Source: Chthonomonas sp. UBA6659 (GTDB lineage: Bacteria; Armatimonadota; Fimbriimonadia; Fimbriimonadales; Fimbriimonadaceae). From it: 63,222 nucleotides of DNA. The DNA is taken from positions 1 through 63,222 of the forward strand of contig DKKT01000017.1 in assembly GCA_002455425.1 (NCBI GenBank). The letters are read 5' to 3'. The notes under the pieces are model-generated. The model was not told the DNA's origin. It saw only the letters and a program-made list of their open reading frames with translations, and ran no database searches. Shown piece after piece: positions 17,196 to 25,833 of this stretch. Within the stretch, counting starts at the first letter, position 1. Each line of letters starts with the position of its first letter. Position numbers and translations under genes: made by a program.

Positions 17196-18134
17196 ATGGG
17201 TAAGCCCCGCCCGCTCCGACCGGGCGACACGATCGGGATCGTGTCGCCGTCCTCCCCAATTGACCCGGACAAGCTCGCGCGGGGTCAGCGCGTGGTGGAG
17301 GAGGCTGGGTTTCGGGTCAAGCGATTTCCCCACGTCTTAGCCGCCGACCAGTACCTCGCAGGTGCGGATGCCGATCGCGCAGCCGATCTCCAGTCGGCCT
17401 TTCTGGATCCTGAGGTCGATGCGATCTGGTGTTCTCGCGGAGGGTACGGCTGCGCACGGCTCCTCTCCTATCTCGACCTCGACGCGATGGCGGCGTCGAG
17501 CAAGCTCTTCCTCGGATTCAGCGACATCACCACGATCCACCTCGCACTGAACCGACGCGGACTGCCGACGATCCACGCCCCCATGGCCCTTAGCCTCTCA
17601 GTGCCACGCGAGCCTTATGTGATCGCGTCGTTCCTTGGCGTTCTGCAAGGTCACGATCCGATTCCCGCCGAAGCCCCCCGGGCGACGACGCTCGTCGGCG
17701 GCGTGGCCGAGGGGGACGTGACCGGCGGGTGCCTCTGTCTTCTCTGCGACAGCCTCGCCACCCCCGACTCGCTCGATGCGTCGGGCAAGATCCTTCTGAT
17801 CGAGGACGTCGATGAAAACCCCCACCGTGTCGACGCCATGCTTACCCACTTGCTCAACGCCGACGTGCTCCCCCGGACGGCGGGCATCGTCGTCGGTGAG
17901 ATGTCGAACACCGATGAGCGACACGACGCCACCATCGGCGGGCGTCCGTGGCGCGAAATCGTCACCGAACGAATCGCGCCTCTCGGGATTCCAGCAGTCA
18001 TCGACTATCCGTTCGGGCATCGCAAAGAGATGCTCTCCCTCCCGCTGGGAGTCCGGGCACGGCTCGACGCCGATGCCGGTACACTCACTTACTTGGAATC
18101 CCCGACGGATTCGGGGCAGGCTGGTTGCGAATGA
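17196..18134 (+). CDS. LD-carboxypeptidase (peptidase S66 family)
   Basis: 312 residues from the ATG at 17196, which begins the family-typical PRPLRPGDTIGIVSPSSP. The nucleophile motif region WCSRGGYGCARLL (around residue 90) and the wall ILLIEDVDENPHRVDAMLTHL are clear. The C-terminal PFGHRKEMLSLPLGVRARLD supplies the usual His. S66 enzymes remove the terminal D-residue from murein tetrapeptides during recycling or cleave microcin-type substrates. No signal peptide is seen, so it is probably cytoplasmic. Its stop overlaps the next ATG. Confidence 0.93.
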   Translation: MGKPRPLRPGDTIGIVSPSSPIDPDKLARGQRVVEEAGFRVKRFPHVLAADQYLAGADADRAADLQSAFLDPEVDAIWCSRGGYGCARLLSYLDLDAMAASSKLFLGFSDITTIHLALNRRGLPTIHAPMALSLSVPREPYVIASFLGVLQGHDPIPAEAPRATTLVGGVAEGDVTGGCLCLLCDSLATPDSLDASGKILLIEDVDENPHRVDAMLTHLLNADVLPRTAGIVVGEMSNTDERHDATIGGRPWREIVTERIAPLGIPAVIDYPFGHRKEMLSLPLGVRARLDADAGTLTYLESPTDSGQAGCE

Positions 18135-19534
18135 GACTCATGGTTGGATCGATCGTACGCTCCGTCGTTTGCGGGGCTCTCTGCCTCGGGCCGGTCACCG
18201 GCTTCGCCCAGGTTTGGGAAAAGTGGGTGGGGCCGGGCATGATCTACCGGATGGAGTACGACTCCTCGATCCCGCGGGTGATCCATGCGATCCGGTACAC
18301 GCCCGGGAGCCCGTTCGTGAAGCCGATGGCCGAGCTCGCCGAGCTCAAGGTTTACAGCGAGGGGGACACGAAGGGTCGTGAGGCTCTGTCGGCCCTCGTC
18401 CAGCGCTCCGGGGCGATCGGTGGGGTCAACGCCGACTTCTTCCCCTTCACCGGCGATCCGCTGGGTGCCATGGTGCGCGCGGGCGAATTGATAAGCCCGC
18501 CGTATCCGAACCGAGCCGTCTTCGGGTGGGGGCCCGCGGTCTCAGCCGTCGGGCGTCTTCGCTGGAAGGCGACCCTGTATCCCGATGGCGGCGAGAAGTT
18601 GGAGATCGACTCGATGAACGAGGAGTGGGGGCAGGATGGCCTCGTCCTGAACACCGAGGTTGCCGGCTATTCGATCGCCAAGGAGCCGAACGTCCATGTC
18701 GTCGTCAAGCTCGATGAGACGCGAATTGGACCGAGCGGCAAGATCACCGCGGTGGTGGAACGTACCGAACTCGACAAGGAGCAGGTCGTGGTCGAGCAGG
18801 GTAAAGCCGTGCTTCTCGCCCGCGGGCCCAAAGCCGAGCGCATCCTTCAGCTTCAGCCGGGCCAAAAAGTCACCTTCGATGTCGCGACGCTCGGCTTTGA
18901 CTGGGCGAAGGTCGACCAAGTCGTCGGGGGCGGCCCCTTCCTGGTCGTGAACAACAAGCCGTACATCGACTGGAAGCAGGCCGGCTTCAAAGAGAATTTC
19001 GCCGAAAAGCGCCACCCGCGCACCGCGGTCGGCAAGACCGCTTCCGGCGATGTTTGGTTCGTGATCGTCGACGGTCGTCAAGACATGAGCGACGGTGCGA
19101 CGCTCGCCGAACTCGCCGACGTGATGGTCGGGCTGGGTTGCACCGACGCGATCAACCTCGATGGCGGCGGGAGCAGCACCATGAACCTCTTCGGGATGAC
19201 CCTGAACCGCCCGAGCGACGGGAAAGAGCGCCCGATCAGCAACGCCGTCCTCTTCGCCGGAGCGATCCCCACGATCGAGACCGAACCGATGGCCATCAAG
19301 GGTCCGGCCCGGATCGGACCTGGCGCTCGTGCAACTTACGAGGTCATCGGTCCCGACGGCCGACCCGTGCCCCAGTCGAGCGTCATTTGGTCGGCGTCGG
19401 GTGGAGCCTGGGTCGATCAGGGTGGCATGCTCCGCGCGATCGGTAACTCAACCGGCGCGGCGACGCTTCAAGCCTGGGCACGCGGCCAGTTGCTGACGAT
19501 TCCGATCACGATCGCCCCCGCCGCCGGGAACTGA
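18131..19534 (+). CDS. Exported phosphodiester glycosidase (NAGPA-like) protein
   Basis: 467 residues from the ATG that overlaps the preceding stop (ATGA). Residues 1-26 are a signal peptide ending near TGFAQ. The NAGPA-type domain (about 70-380) has GAIGGVNADFFPFTGDPLGAMV, the loop RHPRTAVGKTASGDVWFVIVDGR, and the hallmark DAINLDGGGSSTMNL near 350. The family includes human uncovering enzyme and bacterial enzymes that trim sugars from phosphodiesters in the cell wall or exopolysaccharide. The C-terminal ~80 residues form a small Ig-like beta module. Pairing with an LD-carboxypeptidase hints at a cell-envelope role. Confidence 0.88.
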   Translation: MRLMVGSIVRSVVCGALCLGPVTGFAQVWEKWVGPGMIYRMEYDSSIPRVIHAIRYTPGSPFVKPMAELAELKVYSEGDTKGREALSALVQRSGAIGGVNADFFPFTGDPLGAMVRAGELISPPYPNRAVFGWGPAVSAVGRLRWKATLYPDGGEKLEIDSMNEEWGQDGLVLNTEVAGYSIAKEPNVHVVVKLDETRIGPSGKITAVVERTELDKEQVVVEQGKAVLLARGPKAERILQLQPGQKVTFDVATLGFDWAKVDQVVGGGPFLVVNNKPYIDWKQAGFKENFAEKRHPRTAVGKTASGDVWFVIVDGRQDMSDGATLAELADVMVGLGCTDAINLDGGGSSTMNLFGMTLNRPSDGKERPISNAVLFAGAIPTIETEPMAIKGPARIGPGARATYEVIGPDGRPVPQSSVIWSASGGAWVDQGGMLRAIGNSTGAATLQAWARGQLLTIPITIAPAAGN

Positions 19535-19539
19535 AGCCG

Positions 19540-19911
19540 ATGACGCCTCCGGCCCCGACACCCAAAGTCTGGGCCTGGTATCGCGCGTTCTGTGCGTCGC
19601 TCGCGTTGCTCAACGTGGGCTTGGCCGGGATCGGCATCTGGTTCGTCGTCTCGGCCGAGGCCCTCCAGTCGGAGTTCTTCCGAGCCGGCATCGTCGCCCA
19701 GGTCGGGTGGCTCGCGATCGGAACGGGCGTGCTCTTCTGCGGCCTCAACACGGCAATGATCTTCCTGCCGCGCAAGCCGTGGGCGTGGCAGGCGCACTAC
19801 GTCAACATCCTCCTTGCCGGCTGTACGATCTGCCTCGCTCCCGTCTGCATTCCGCTCGGTATCGCGTGGCTCAAGCCGGAGGTGCGGCGCGCGTTCGGCA
19901 TGCACCCATGA
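19540..19911 (+). CDS. Small integral membrane protein, function unknown
   Basis: 123 residues with three or four predicted membrane helices (about 13-38, 50-77 and 83-113) and a short basic tail (KPEVRRAFGMHP). No recognised family. It follows the glycosidase by 5 bases, and its TGA overlaps the ATG of ligD, so it belongs to the same transcription unit by position. The sequence gives no link to DNA repair. Confidence 0.7.
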   Translation: MTPPAPTPKVWAWYRAFCASLALLNVGLAGIGIWFVVSAEALQSEFFRAGIVAQVGWLAIGTGVLFCGLNTAMIFLPRKPWAWQAHYVNILLAGCTICLAPVCIPLGIAWLKPEVRRAFGMHP

Positions 19912-22619
19912 GCGAACTCGAGAGCTACCGCGCCAAACGTGACCTCGAGGCGACGCCCGAACCGGGAGCTGCGGTCCCCGGCGGGCGAGTGGGCCCGCTC
20001 ATGTTCTGCGTCCAGAAACACGCCGCCACGAACCTCCACTACGATCTTCGGCTCGAACTCAATGGAACCCTCAAGTCCTGGGCGGTGCCGAAGGGTCCGA
20101 GTCTCGACCCGGCCGACAAGCGGCTCGCGGTCCTCGTCGAAGATCACCCGTTTCTCTACGTGGCGTTCGAAGATGTCATCCCGGATGGATCCTACGGGGC
20201 CGGGGAGCTGATCTTATGGGATACCGGCTTCTACACGCCGGATGAAGGCGGCGTCCTCAGCCTCCATGATCGGGACGAGGCCAACGCAAGACTCATGGCC
20301 GAGTTCGAGGCAGGCAAGATGTCGTTCACCTTCCTCGGCCAGAAGATGAAGGGTTCCTGGACGCTCGTCCGCACCCAGCAGAACTGGCTCTTGATCAAAC
20401 ATCACGATCGATTCGTCAGTACCACCCAAGACCTGCTCGCACTCGATCGCTCGGTCCTTTCAGGGCTGACGATCGAGGAACTCGGGCGCGGCGCCCCCGC
20501 AACGCGAAGCCCGTGGCCCCCCGAGGTCGCGAGTCCGTCACCGATCCCGCCCCCGTTTCGCCCGATGCTGTGCGAACCCATCCACAAACCGTTCTCGGAT
20601 CAGCGCTGGATCTTCGAGCCGAAGCTCGACGGCGTCCGCGCGGTGGCGGTGATCGACGGCCCGACCACCAAGCTGTACTCCCGCAACAAGCTCGAGCTCA
20701 CCGTTCAGTTTCCCGACGTCGTCGCCGCGCTCGGCGACCAGCCGTCCCGCCGAATGGTGCTCGATGGAGAATTGATCGGATTCGGGCCGGATGGACGCCC
20801 GGCGATTCACCCCCTGCAGCAACGACTCGGCGTCCAGCGCGAAATGGATGTTCGACTCGCGGTCGCCCAGACCCCGGTCGTGTACTTTGTATTCGACATC
20901 CTCCACTTCGAGGGGATCGACTGCCGAGCGATGCCGCTGGCCGAGCGCAAAATGATCCTCGATGCCGTGATCTTTTCGAATCCCGGAGTTCAACTGGTGC
21001 ATCGAATCCCTGGGGAAGGTGACACTGCGTTCAAGGCTTGCGTCGCCGCTGGATTCGAGGGGGTGGTCGCAAAGCAGCTGACCGGAAGGTACGAGAGCGA
21101 CCGGCGCAGTACATCGTGGCGAAAGCTCAAGGCCGTCACCACCGCCGACCTCGCCGTTTGCGGGTTCACGCGTTCCGCAACGGGCCGTAAGGGGTTCTCG
21201 GCCCTCGTGCTTGGAGCTTCGGATGGCGCGGGCGGACTCCGGTACGTCGGCAACGTTGGCAGCGGCTTCGATGAAGCGACCCTCGCGAGCCTTGCCGCGA
21301 CCCTCGAGGCGATGTCCACCGACCGGTGCCCGTTTGCGTCGGATCCCGACACCACCGATCCCGCAACCTGGGTGACTCCGACCCTCGTGGCCGAGATCAA
21401 GTACGAGAGCTACACCGCGACCGGGATGTTGCGTTCGCCGGTCTTCCTGGGAATCCGACCTGACGTGACCGTCGACGATGTGATCCGGGGTCAAGCCGCC
21501 GATCCTGAGGAGCCCGGCCCGTTCGCCGATTCGGGAACCCAAACGAGCCGGAAGCTCATCGACATTCAGCAGATTCTGGAGCAACTCGACACACCGAAAT
21601 CCAACCTGACGCTCGAAGTCGGGCAACACCGCGTCGATCTTTCGAACCTCGACAAGGTCTACTGGCCGGAAACCGCCAACTCCCCCGCGTTCGCCAAGCG
21701 CGATCTGATCCGGTACTACGCCCGCATCGGAGATTGGATGATCCCGCACCTGCGCGACCGACCGCTGACGATGATCCGCTTCCCGGAAGGCATCCACGGT
21801 CAACGGTTTTTCCAGAAGCACTGGGACCAGACGCTGCCCCCTTACGTCGAGATCGTCACCCTCTACTCGGAAAGCAACAACCTCAACCAGCCCTACGTGA
21901 TGGCGAACAACCTCCCGACCCTTCTCTGGCTGGGTCAGCTCGCCACGATCGAGTGCCACGTCGGAGCAGCCCGGATCGATCCCAACCCGGACGGAGCGCA
22001 CCTCGCAACGACGTTCACCGACTCGGCTGCCAACATCGACGCGTCGGCCCTCAACTTCCCCGATTACGTCAGCTTCGACCTCGACCCGTACACGTACTCA
22101 GGTCTGGAAAGGCCCGGGGACGAGCCGGAACTCAATCGCGCGGCGTTCGCCCAGGCGCTCAAAGTCGCGGACGTCCTCAAAGCCCTCCTGGAGAGTCTGG
22201 GGCTCAAAACGTTTGTGAAGACCTCTGGGAAGACCGGCCTCCATATCTTCGTTCCGATCGTGCGCAACCTCGACTTCGACGCCGTCCGCGCGATTTGCGG
22301 TGCGCTCTGTGGCTTCGTCGTGCGCCAGCTTCCCCACGATGCGACGACCGAGTGGCAGGTCGATCGGCGCACGGGCAAGGTGTTTCTCGATTTCAATATG
22401 AACGTTCGGGCCAAAACGCTGGCGGCCGCCTTCTCGCCTCGCGCCCTCTCTGGCGGCGCGGTGAGCACGCCGGTGACGTGGCAGGAGCTCCCCCACATCT
22501 ATCCGAGCGAATTCACGCTGACGACCGTACCCGTTCGCGTGGCGAAGGGGGGCGACCCGTGGGCCGATCTTCTCGAGCACAAGGGCGACTTGCGCGAGGT
22601 TCTCAAGGCGATGCCATAG
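19908..22619 (+). CDS. ligD: Multidomain DNA ligase D (3'-phosphoesterase, ligase, polymerase)
   Basis: 903 residues from the ATG at 19908, which overlaps the previous stop; the open frame upstream is non-homologous. Domains are in the Pseudomonas order. First is a 3'-phosphoesterase (about 15-160, KHAATNLHYDLRLELNG, SWAVPKGPSLDP). Second is an ATP-dependent ligase (about 210-510, adenylated Lys near 239 in EPKLDGVRA, DGELIGF, EGVVAKQL). Third is an archaeal-primase-like polymerase (about 570-890, FDLDPYTYS with catalytic Asp, KTSGKTGLHIFVPI). LigD repairs double-strand breaks with Ku in bacterial end joining. No ku gene is in the window. Confidence 0.96.
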   Translation: MSELESYRAKRDLEATPEPGAAVPGGRVGPLMFCVQKHAATNLHYDLRLELNGTLKSWAVPKGPSLDPADKRLAVLVEDHPFLYVAFEDVIPDGSYGAGELILWDTGFYTPDEGGVLSLHDRDEANARLMAEFEAGKMSFTFLGQKMKGSWTLVRTQQNWLLIKHHDRFVSTTQDLLALDRSVLSGLTIEELGRGAPATRSPWPPEVASPSPIPPPFRPMLCEPIHKPFSDQRWIFEPKLDGVRAVAVIDGPTTKLYSRNKLELTVQFPDVVAALGDQPSRRMVLDGELIGFGPDGRPAIHPLQQRLGVQREMDVRLAVAQTPVVYFVFDILHFEGIDCRAMPLAERKMILDAVIFSNPGVQLVHRIPGEGDTAFKACVAAGFEGVVAKQLTGRYESDRRSTSWRKLKAVTTADLAVCGFTRSATGRKGFSALVLGASDGAGGLRYVGNVGSGFDEATLASLAATLEAMSTDRCPFASDPDTTDPATWVTPTLVAEIKYESYTATGMLRSPVFLGIRPDVTVDDVIRGQAADPEEPGPFADSGTQTSRKLIDIQQILEQLDTPKSNLTLEVGQHRVDLSNLDKVYWPETANSPAFAKRDLIRYYARIGDWMIPHLRDRPLTMIRFPEGIHGQRFFQKHWDQTLPPYVEIVTLYSESNNLNQPYVMANNLPTLLWLGQLATIECHVGAARIDPNPDGAHLATTFTDSAANIDASALNFPDYVSFDLDPYTYSGLERPGDEPELNRAAFAQALKVADVLKALLESLGLKTFVKTSGKTGLHIFVPIVRNLDFDAVRAICGALCGFVVRQLPHDATTEWQVDRRTGKVFLDFNMNVRAKTLAAAFSPRALSGGAVSTPVTWQELPHIYPSEFTLTTVPVRVAKGGDPWADLLEHKGDLREVLKAMP

Positions 22620-22623
22620 AGAA

Positions 22624-22650
22624 AGGCCGAACCGCAGGGCGGTCCGGCCT
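22624..22650 (-). terminator. Terminator-like hairpin between ligD and rpmB
   Basis: AGGCCGAACCGC (22624-22635) pairs with GCGGTCCGGCCT (22639-22650) with one A-C mismatch and a 3-base loop. On the minus strand the stem is followed by a short TTTCTC tract, so it fits best as the rpmB terminator; it could also stop ligD transcription from the other side. Confidence 0.6.
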
Positions 22651-22674
22651 CGGTGGGTTCTCTTGGAGAGGGAC

Positions 22675-22941
22675 TTACAAATTGTAGGTCGGCTTGCGGA
22701 GCCAGTCCTTGGGAATCGGCTTGAGGCCACAAGCGACGGCGGCGAACATCTCGCTCTTGAGGATCGACGCGGCGATCGTGAGTCGAACCTTGCCGTGGGG
22801 CGTGTTGAGGGTCACGACCTGGAGATTCGGTTGCTGGCGACGAGGCTTGTGAGGCGCGCGGAACTTCCACGCCGAGTGTCGGTGCCGCACGTGCTGCGCG
22901 CTGTTACCCTTCTTGCCGCTGATCTGACAAATCTTAGCCAT
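22675..22941 (-). CDS. rpmB: Large ribosomal subunit protein bL28
   Basis: 88 residues from the ATG at 22941, preceded by a GGAG ribosome site; longer in-frame extensions do not fit the family. The start MAKICQISGKKGNSAQHV is typical of bL28, as are the basic HKPRRQQPNLQVV segment and the later KVRLTIAASILKS. Only one Cys is present near the N-terminus, so the zinc-binding CxxC form is absent. It is a structural protein of the 50S subunit and stands alone, with a terminator-like hairpin downstream. Confidence 0.93.
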   Translation of the reverse strand: MAKICQISGKKGNSAQHVRHRHSAWKFRAPHKPRRQQPNLQVVTLNTPHGKVRLTIAASILKSEMFAAVACGLKPIPKDWLRKPTYNL

Positions 22942-22990
22942 GGTCCAATCTCCACGCGACGCCGAGTGGCATCGCGAAGGCCAATTATAC

Positions 22991-23524
22991 CTATTTCCCG
23001 AGTTCCTGTTCGAGCGCCTGGACGAACTCAGGGGACTCGGGGGTGGTTCGGGGCGAGAAGCGGAGGACCCGCTTGCCGTCCTTCGCGACGACGAACTTCG
23101 CGAAGTTCCACTCGATGTCTTCCTTGCGCCCGCTCTGGGCAATGAGCCACGTGAAGAGGGGGTCGATATCGTCGCCCTTCACGGAGATCTTCGAGAACAT
23201 CGGGAACGTCACGTCGTAGGTGCCGGTGCAGAACTGCTTGATCTCGGCTTCCGTCCCCGGTTCCTGGCCGCCGAAATTGTTGGCGGGAAACCCGAGTACG
23301 ACGAGCCCCTTGCTCTTGTACTTCCGGTAGAGTGCCTCGATCCCGGCGTACTGCTTCGTCAGGCCGCACTTGCTCGCGACGTTGACGACGAGCACGACCT
23401 TTCCCTTGAAGTCGGCGAGTTTGCGCTCCTTCCCGTCGATGTCCTTCTTCGTGAACTCGTAGAGGGTGTTTGCCGGGGACACAGGGGTTGTGAGACAGAA
23501 AGCAGCGAGAAGGGTGGCGACCAT
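22991..23524 (-). CDS. Exported glutathione peroxidase-family thiol peroxidase
   Basis: 177 residues. An N-terminal hydrophobic signal (about 1-18) suggests export. The peroxidase fold follows with NVASKCGLTKQY (peroxidatic Cys near residue 53, cysteine rather than selenocysteine), LGFPANNFGGQEPGTEAEI and EWNFAKFVV. A second Cys in IKQFCTGTY could be resolving. It would reduce hydroperoxides, probably with thioredoxin-like rather than glutathione donors. It is divergent from hisC. Confidence 0.93.
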   Translation of the reverse strand: MVATLLAAFCLTTPVSPANTLYEFTKKDIDGKERKLADFKGKVVLVVNVASKCGLTKQYAGIEALYRKYKSKGLVVLGFPANNFGGQEPGTEAEIKQFCTGTYDVTFPMFSKISVKGDDIDPLFTWLIAQSGRKEDIEWNFAKFVVAKDGKRVLRFSPRTTPESPEFVQALEQELGK

Positions 23525-23593
23525 ACTCCGTAGGATACGGTGGGAGACCGACCCACGGCGTCACGATCATCGCCCTCAGGTCAGAATATCGTC

Positions 23594-24706
23594 ATGAACT
23601 TCCCCTTGCGTCCGAACGTCCGGCGCATGACCCCATACTCACCCGGCAAACCGATCGCCGAGTTGCAGCGCGAGCGCGACGTCCACCCGATCGTCAAGCT
23701 GGCGAGCAATGAGAATCCGCTCGGCCCCTCGCCGAGGGCGCTTGAGGCGATCGCCGCGGCCGCCCAGCACCTTCATCTGTATCCGGACGCGTCGGGATAC
23801 GCGCTGCGCCAGGCGCTCAGCGCGAAGTACGGACTCCCTCCTGAGCAGCTCGTCCTCGGGAACGGTAGCGACGAGATCATCCACCTCCTCGGCCAAGTGC
23901 TCCTCGGTGCCGAGACGGACGAGGTCATCGTCGGCGAGCCGTCGTTCGTCCGCTACGATGCGGCTGCCCATCTCGCGAATTGTAGGCTCGTCGAGGTGCC
24001 GCTCGACGCGGACCTCCGCCACGACCTCCCCGCGATGGCCCAGGCCGTGACCGAGCACACCCGCCTCGTCTTCATCGCCAACCCGAACAACCCGACCGGC
24101 ACGATCGTCGATCGTGTCGAGTTAGACCGCTTCCTCGACGATCTCCCGCCCCACGTTTTGGTCGTTCTCGACGAGGCTTACTACGAGTTCGCCTCCGCGG
24201 ATCCGGCCTACCCGGACAGCATCGCCCTCGTGCGCGCTGGCCGACCGGTGTTCGGGCTCCGAACCTTCAGCAAGGCCTACGGGCTCGCCGGTATTCGGGT
24301 TGGCTGGGGCTTCGGTCCGGCCGAGGTCACCGACGCGATCGAGCGGGCACGGGAGCCGTTCAACGTCAACAGCCTCGCGCAAGCCGCGGCGATCGCGGCG
24401 CTCGAAGACGACGCCCACCTCGCCCGCACACTGGACGTCAATCGCCGAGGGATGGAGCGCCTCACTGCGGCGTTCCGCGCAAGCGGCGTGAAGTGGACCG
24501 AGAGCCATGCGAACTTCGTGTGCGTCGATCTCGGCCGGCCGGCCCGCCCGATCTTCGAAGCGCTGCTCGCGCACGGCGTCATCGTACGCCCCGGGGACGT
24601 GCTCGGCTTGCCGAACCACCTCCGGATCAGCATCGGCGCCGACCACGAAGTCGATCAGTTCATCGGGGCGTGGGAGACCGTCGTTCCCGGCGGGGTCCCC
24701 GCTTGA
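23594..24706 (+). CDS. hisC: Histidinol-phosphate aminotransferase
   Basis: 370 residues from the ATG at 23594, beginning at the family-typical RPNVRRMTPYSPGKPIAEL; an upstream in-frame ATG would add 18 unrelated residues. It is a PLP-dependent class I/II transferase with KLASNENPLGPSP, the IANPNNPTGTIV cofactor loop, DEAYYEFA and the Schiff-base lysine in TFSKAYGLAGIRVG. It transaminates imidazole acetol phosphate in histidine synthesis and may also act on aromatic keto acids. The overlap with the DAHP synthase gene supports a broader aromatic role. Confidence 0.92.
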   Translation: MNFPLRPNVRRMTPYSPGKPIAELQRERDVHPIVKLASNENPLGPSPRALEAIAAAAQHLHLYPDASGYALRQALSAKYGLPPEQLVLGNGSDEIIHLLGQVLLGAETDEVIVGEPSFVRYDAAAHLANCRLVEVPLDADLRHDLPAMAQAVTEHTRLVFIANPNNPTGTIVDRVELDRFLDDLPPHVLVVLDEAYYEFASADPAYPDSIALVRAGRPVFGLRTFSKAYGLAGIRVGWGFGPAEVTDAIERAREPFNVNSLAQAAAIAALEDDAHLARTLDVNRRGMERLTAAFRASGVKWTESHANFVCVDLGRPARPIFEALLAHGVIVRPGDVLGLPNHLRISIGADHEVDQFIGAWETVVPGGVPA

Positions 24707-25737
24707 TCCTCATCCTCAAGCCGGGTCGCGAGCCAAGCGCCGTCCTCAAAAGACTCGCCGAACTCGATCATGTGGGAGCTCCGAGTCACGTCGATGGCCG
24801 ATGGCTGGTGGCGGTCGAATCGCGAACCGAATCGGGAATATCCGATCGACTCCGGGCGCATCGAGACGTGGAGACGGTCCAGGTCTCCGATCCACCCTAT
24901 CGGCTCGTCGCCCGAGAGCGTTGCCCGGAGGGTTCGCTCGTAGACGTCGGCCCGGTGACGTTCGGCGGTGCCGACATCGTTCTCATCGCCGGCCCGTGCT
25001 CGGTTGAAGACGAGGAGCAACTGCTGAAGACCGCCACCCTCGTCGCTGAGGCGGGAGCGACGATGCTGCGGGGCGGAGCGTACAAGCCAAGCACGTCGCC
25101 TTACGGTTTCCAGGGCCTTGGCATCCCCGGCCTCACGATGCTCCGGGAGGCGGGGCGCCGCGTCGGCCTCGGGATCGTGACGGAGGTGATGGATCCCGCG
25201 AAGGTGGAGCGGGTCGCGGAGTTCGCCGACATGCTCCAGATCGGAGCGCGAAGCATGCAAAACTTCGATCTGCTCAAGGCGGTCGGCCGATGCGGCAAGC
25301 CCGTCCTTTTGAAGCGCGGAATGTGCTCCACCCTCGACGAATGGCTCCTCGCCGCGGAGTACGTCGCCGATGCCGGGAACGAGCGAATCGTCCTGTGCGA
25401 GCGCGGAATCCGAAGCTTCGATGCATCCACGCGCAATGTCCTCGACCTCGCTGCCGTTCCGGCCATCCGCCAACTGTCGTGCCTGCCGATCGTCGTCGAC
25501 CCGTCTCACGGCACCGGGCGTCGCGACCTCGTCGGCCCGATGGCGAAAGCATCGCTCGCCGCCGGGGCCGACGGCCTGTTGATCGAGGTCCACCCCGACC
25601 CCGACCGAGCGATCAAAGATGGAGGCCAGAGCCTCTCCCTCGAGGAGTTCGGGGCGCTCGTTCCGGAGCTGGAGAGGATCGCGCCGGCAGTCGATCGCCG
25701 TCTTCCATCCCGCTCGCCGGTCGTCAGCCCCGCCTGA
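24703..25737 (+). CDS. aroF: 3-deoxy-7-phosphoheptulonate synthase (DAHP synthase, type I-beta)
   Basis: 344 residues starting at a TTG that overlaps the hisC stop (TTGA). An N-terminal ferredoxin-like regulatory region (about 1-75) precedes a KDO8P/DAHP-type barrel with IAGPCSVEDEEQL, TMLRGGAYKPSTSPYGFQG, GARSMQNFDLLKAVG, PVLLKRGMCST and VVDPSHGTGRRD. It condenses PEP and erythrose 4-phosphate in the first step of the shikimate pathway. The I-beta class with an N-terminal domain is often feedback-inhibited by Phe or Tyr; that is inferred. TTG is weaker than ATG and may set lower translation than hisC. Confidence 0.95.
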   Translation: MILILKPGREPSAVLKRLAELDHVGAPSHVDGRWLVAVESRTESGISDRLRAHRDVETVQVSDPPYRLVARERCPEGSLVDVGPVTFGGADIVLIAGPCSVEDEEQLLKTATLVAEAGATMLRGGAYKPSTSPYGFQGLGIPGLTMLREAGRRVGLGIVTEVMDPAKVERVAEFADMLQIGARSMQNFDLLKAVGRCGKPVLLKRGMCSTLDEWLLAAEYVADAGNERIVLCERGIRSFDASTRNVLDLAAVPAIRQLSCLPIVVDPSHGTGRRDLVGPMAKASLAAGADGLLIEVHPDPDRAIKDGGQSLSLEEFGALVPELERIAPAVDRRLPSRSPVVSPA

Positions 25738-25760
25738 GAAGATTGCCTCGATCAGCAGCT

Positions 25761-25792
25761 GGGCGGTTGCGGGTCAGTGACCCACACCGCCC
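25761..25792. terminator. Bidirectional hairpin between convergent aroF and the tricorn-like gene
   Basis: GGGCGG (25761-25766) pairs with CCGCCC (25787-25792), and inside this GGGTC pairs with GACCC around an AGT loop. A one-base bulge and one mismatch separate the helices. The 95-base gap has no other structure. No clear T-run follows on either side, so termination efficiency is uncertain. Confidence 0.5.
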
Positions 25793-25833
25793 TGAACGTA
25801 AAGAAACGGCGGCCGCTAAGCCGACCGGAAGGG

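Noticed and set aside
20538..22001. Antisense 487-codon open frame inside ligD
   Set aside because: It lies entirely within well-conserved ligase and polymerase domains of LigD, with no recognisable motifs of its own.
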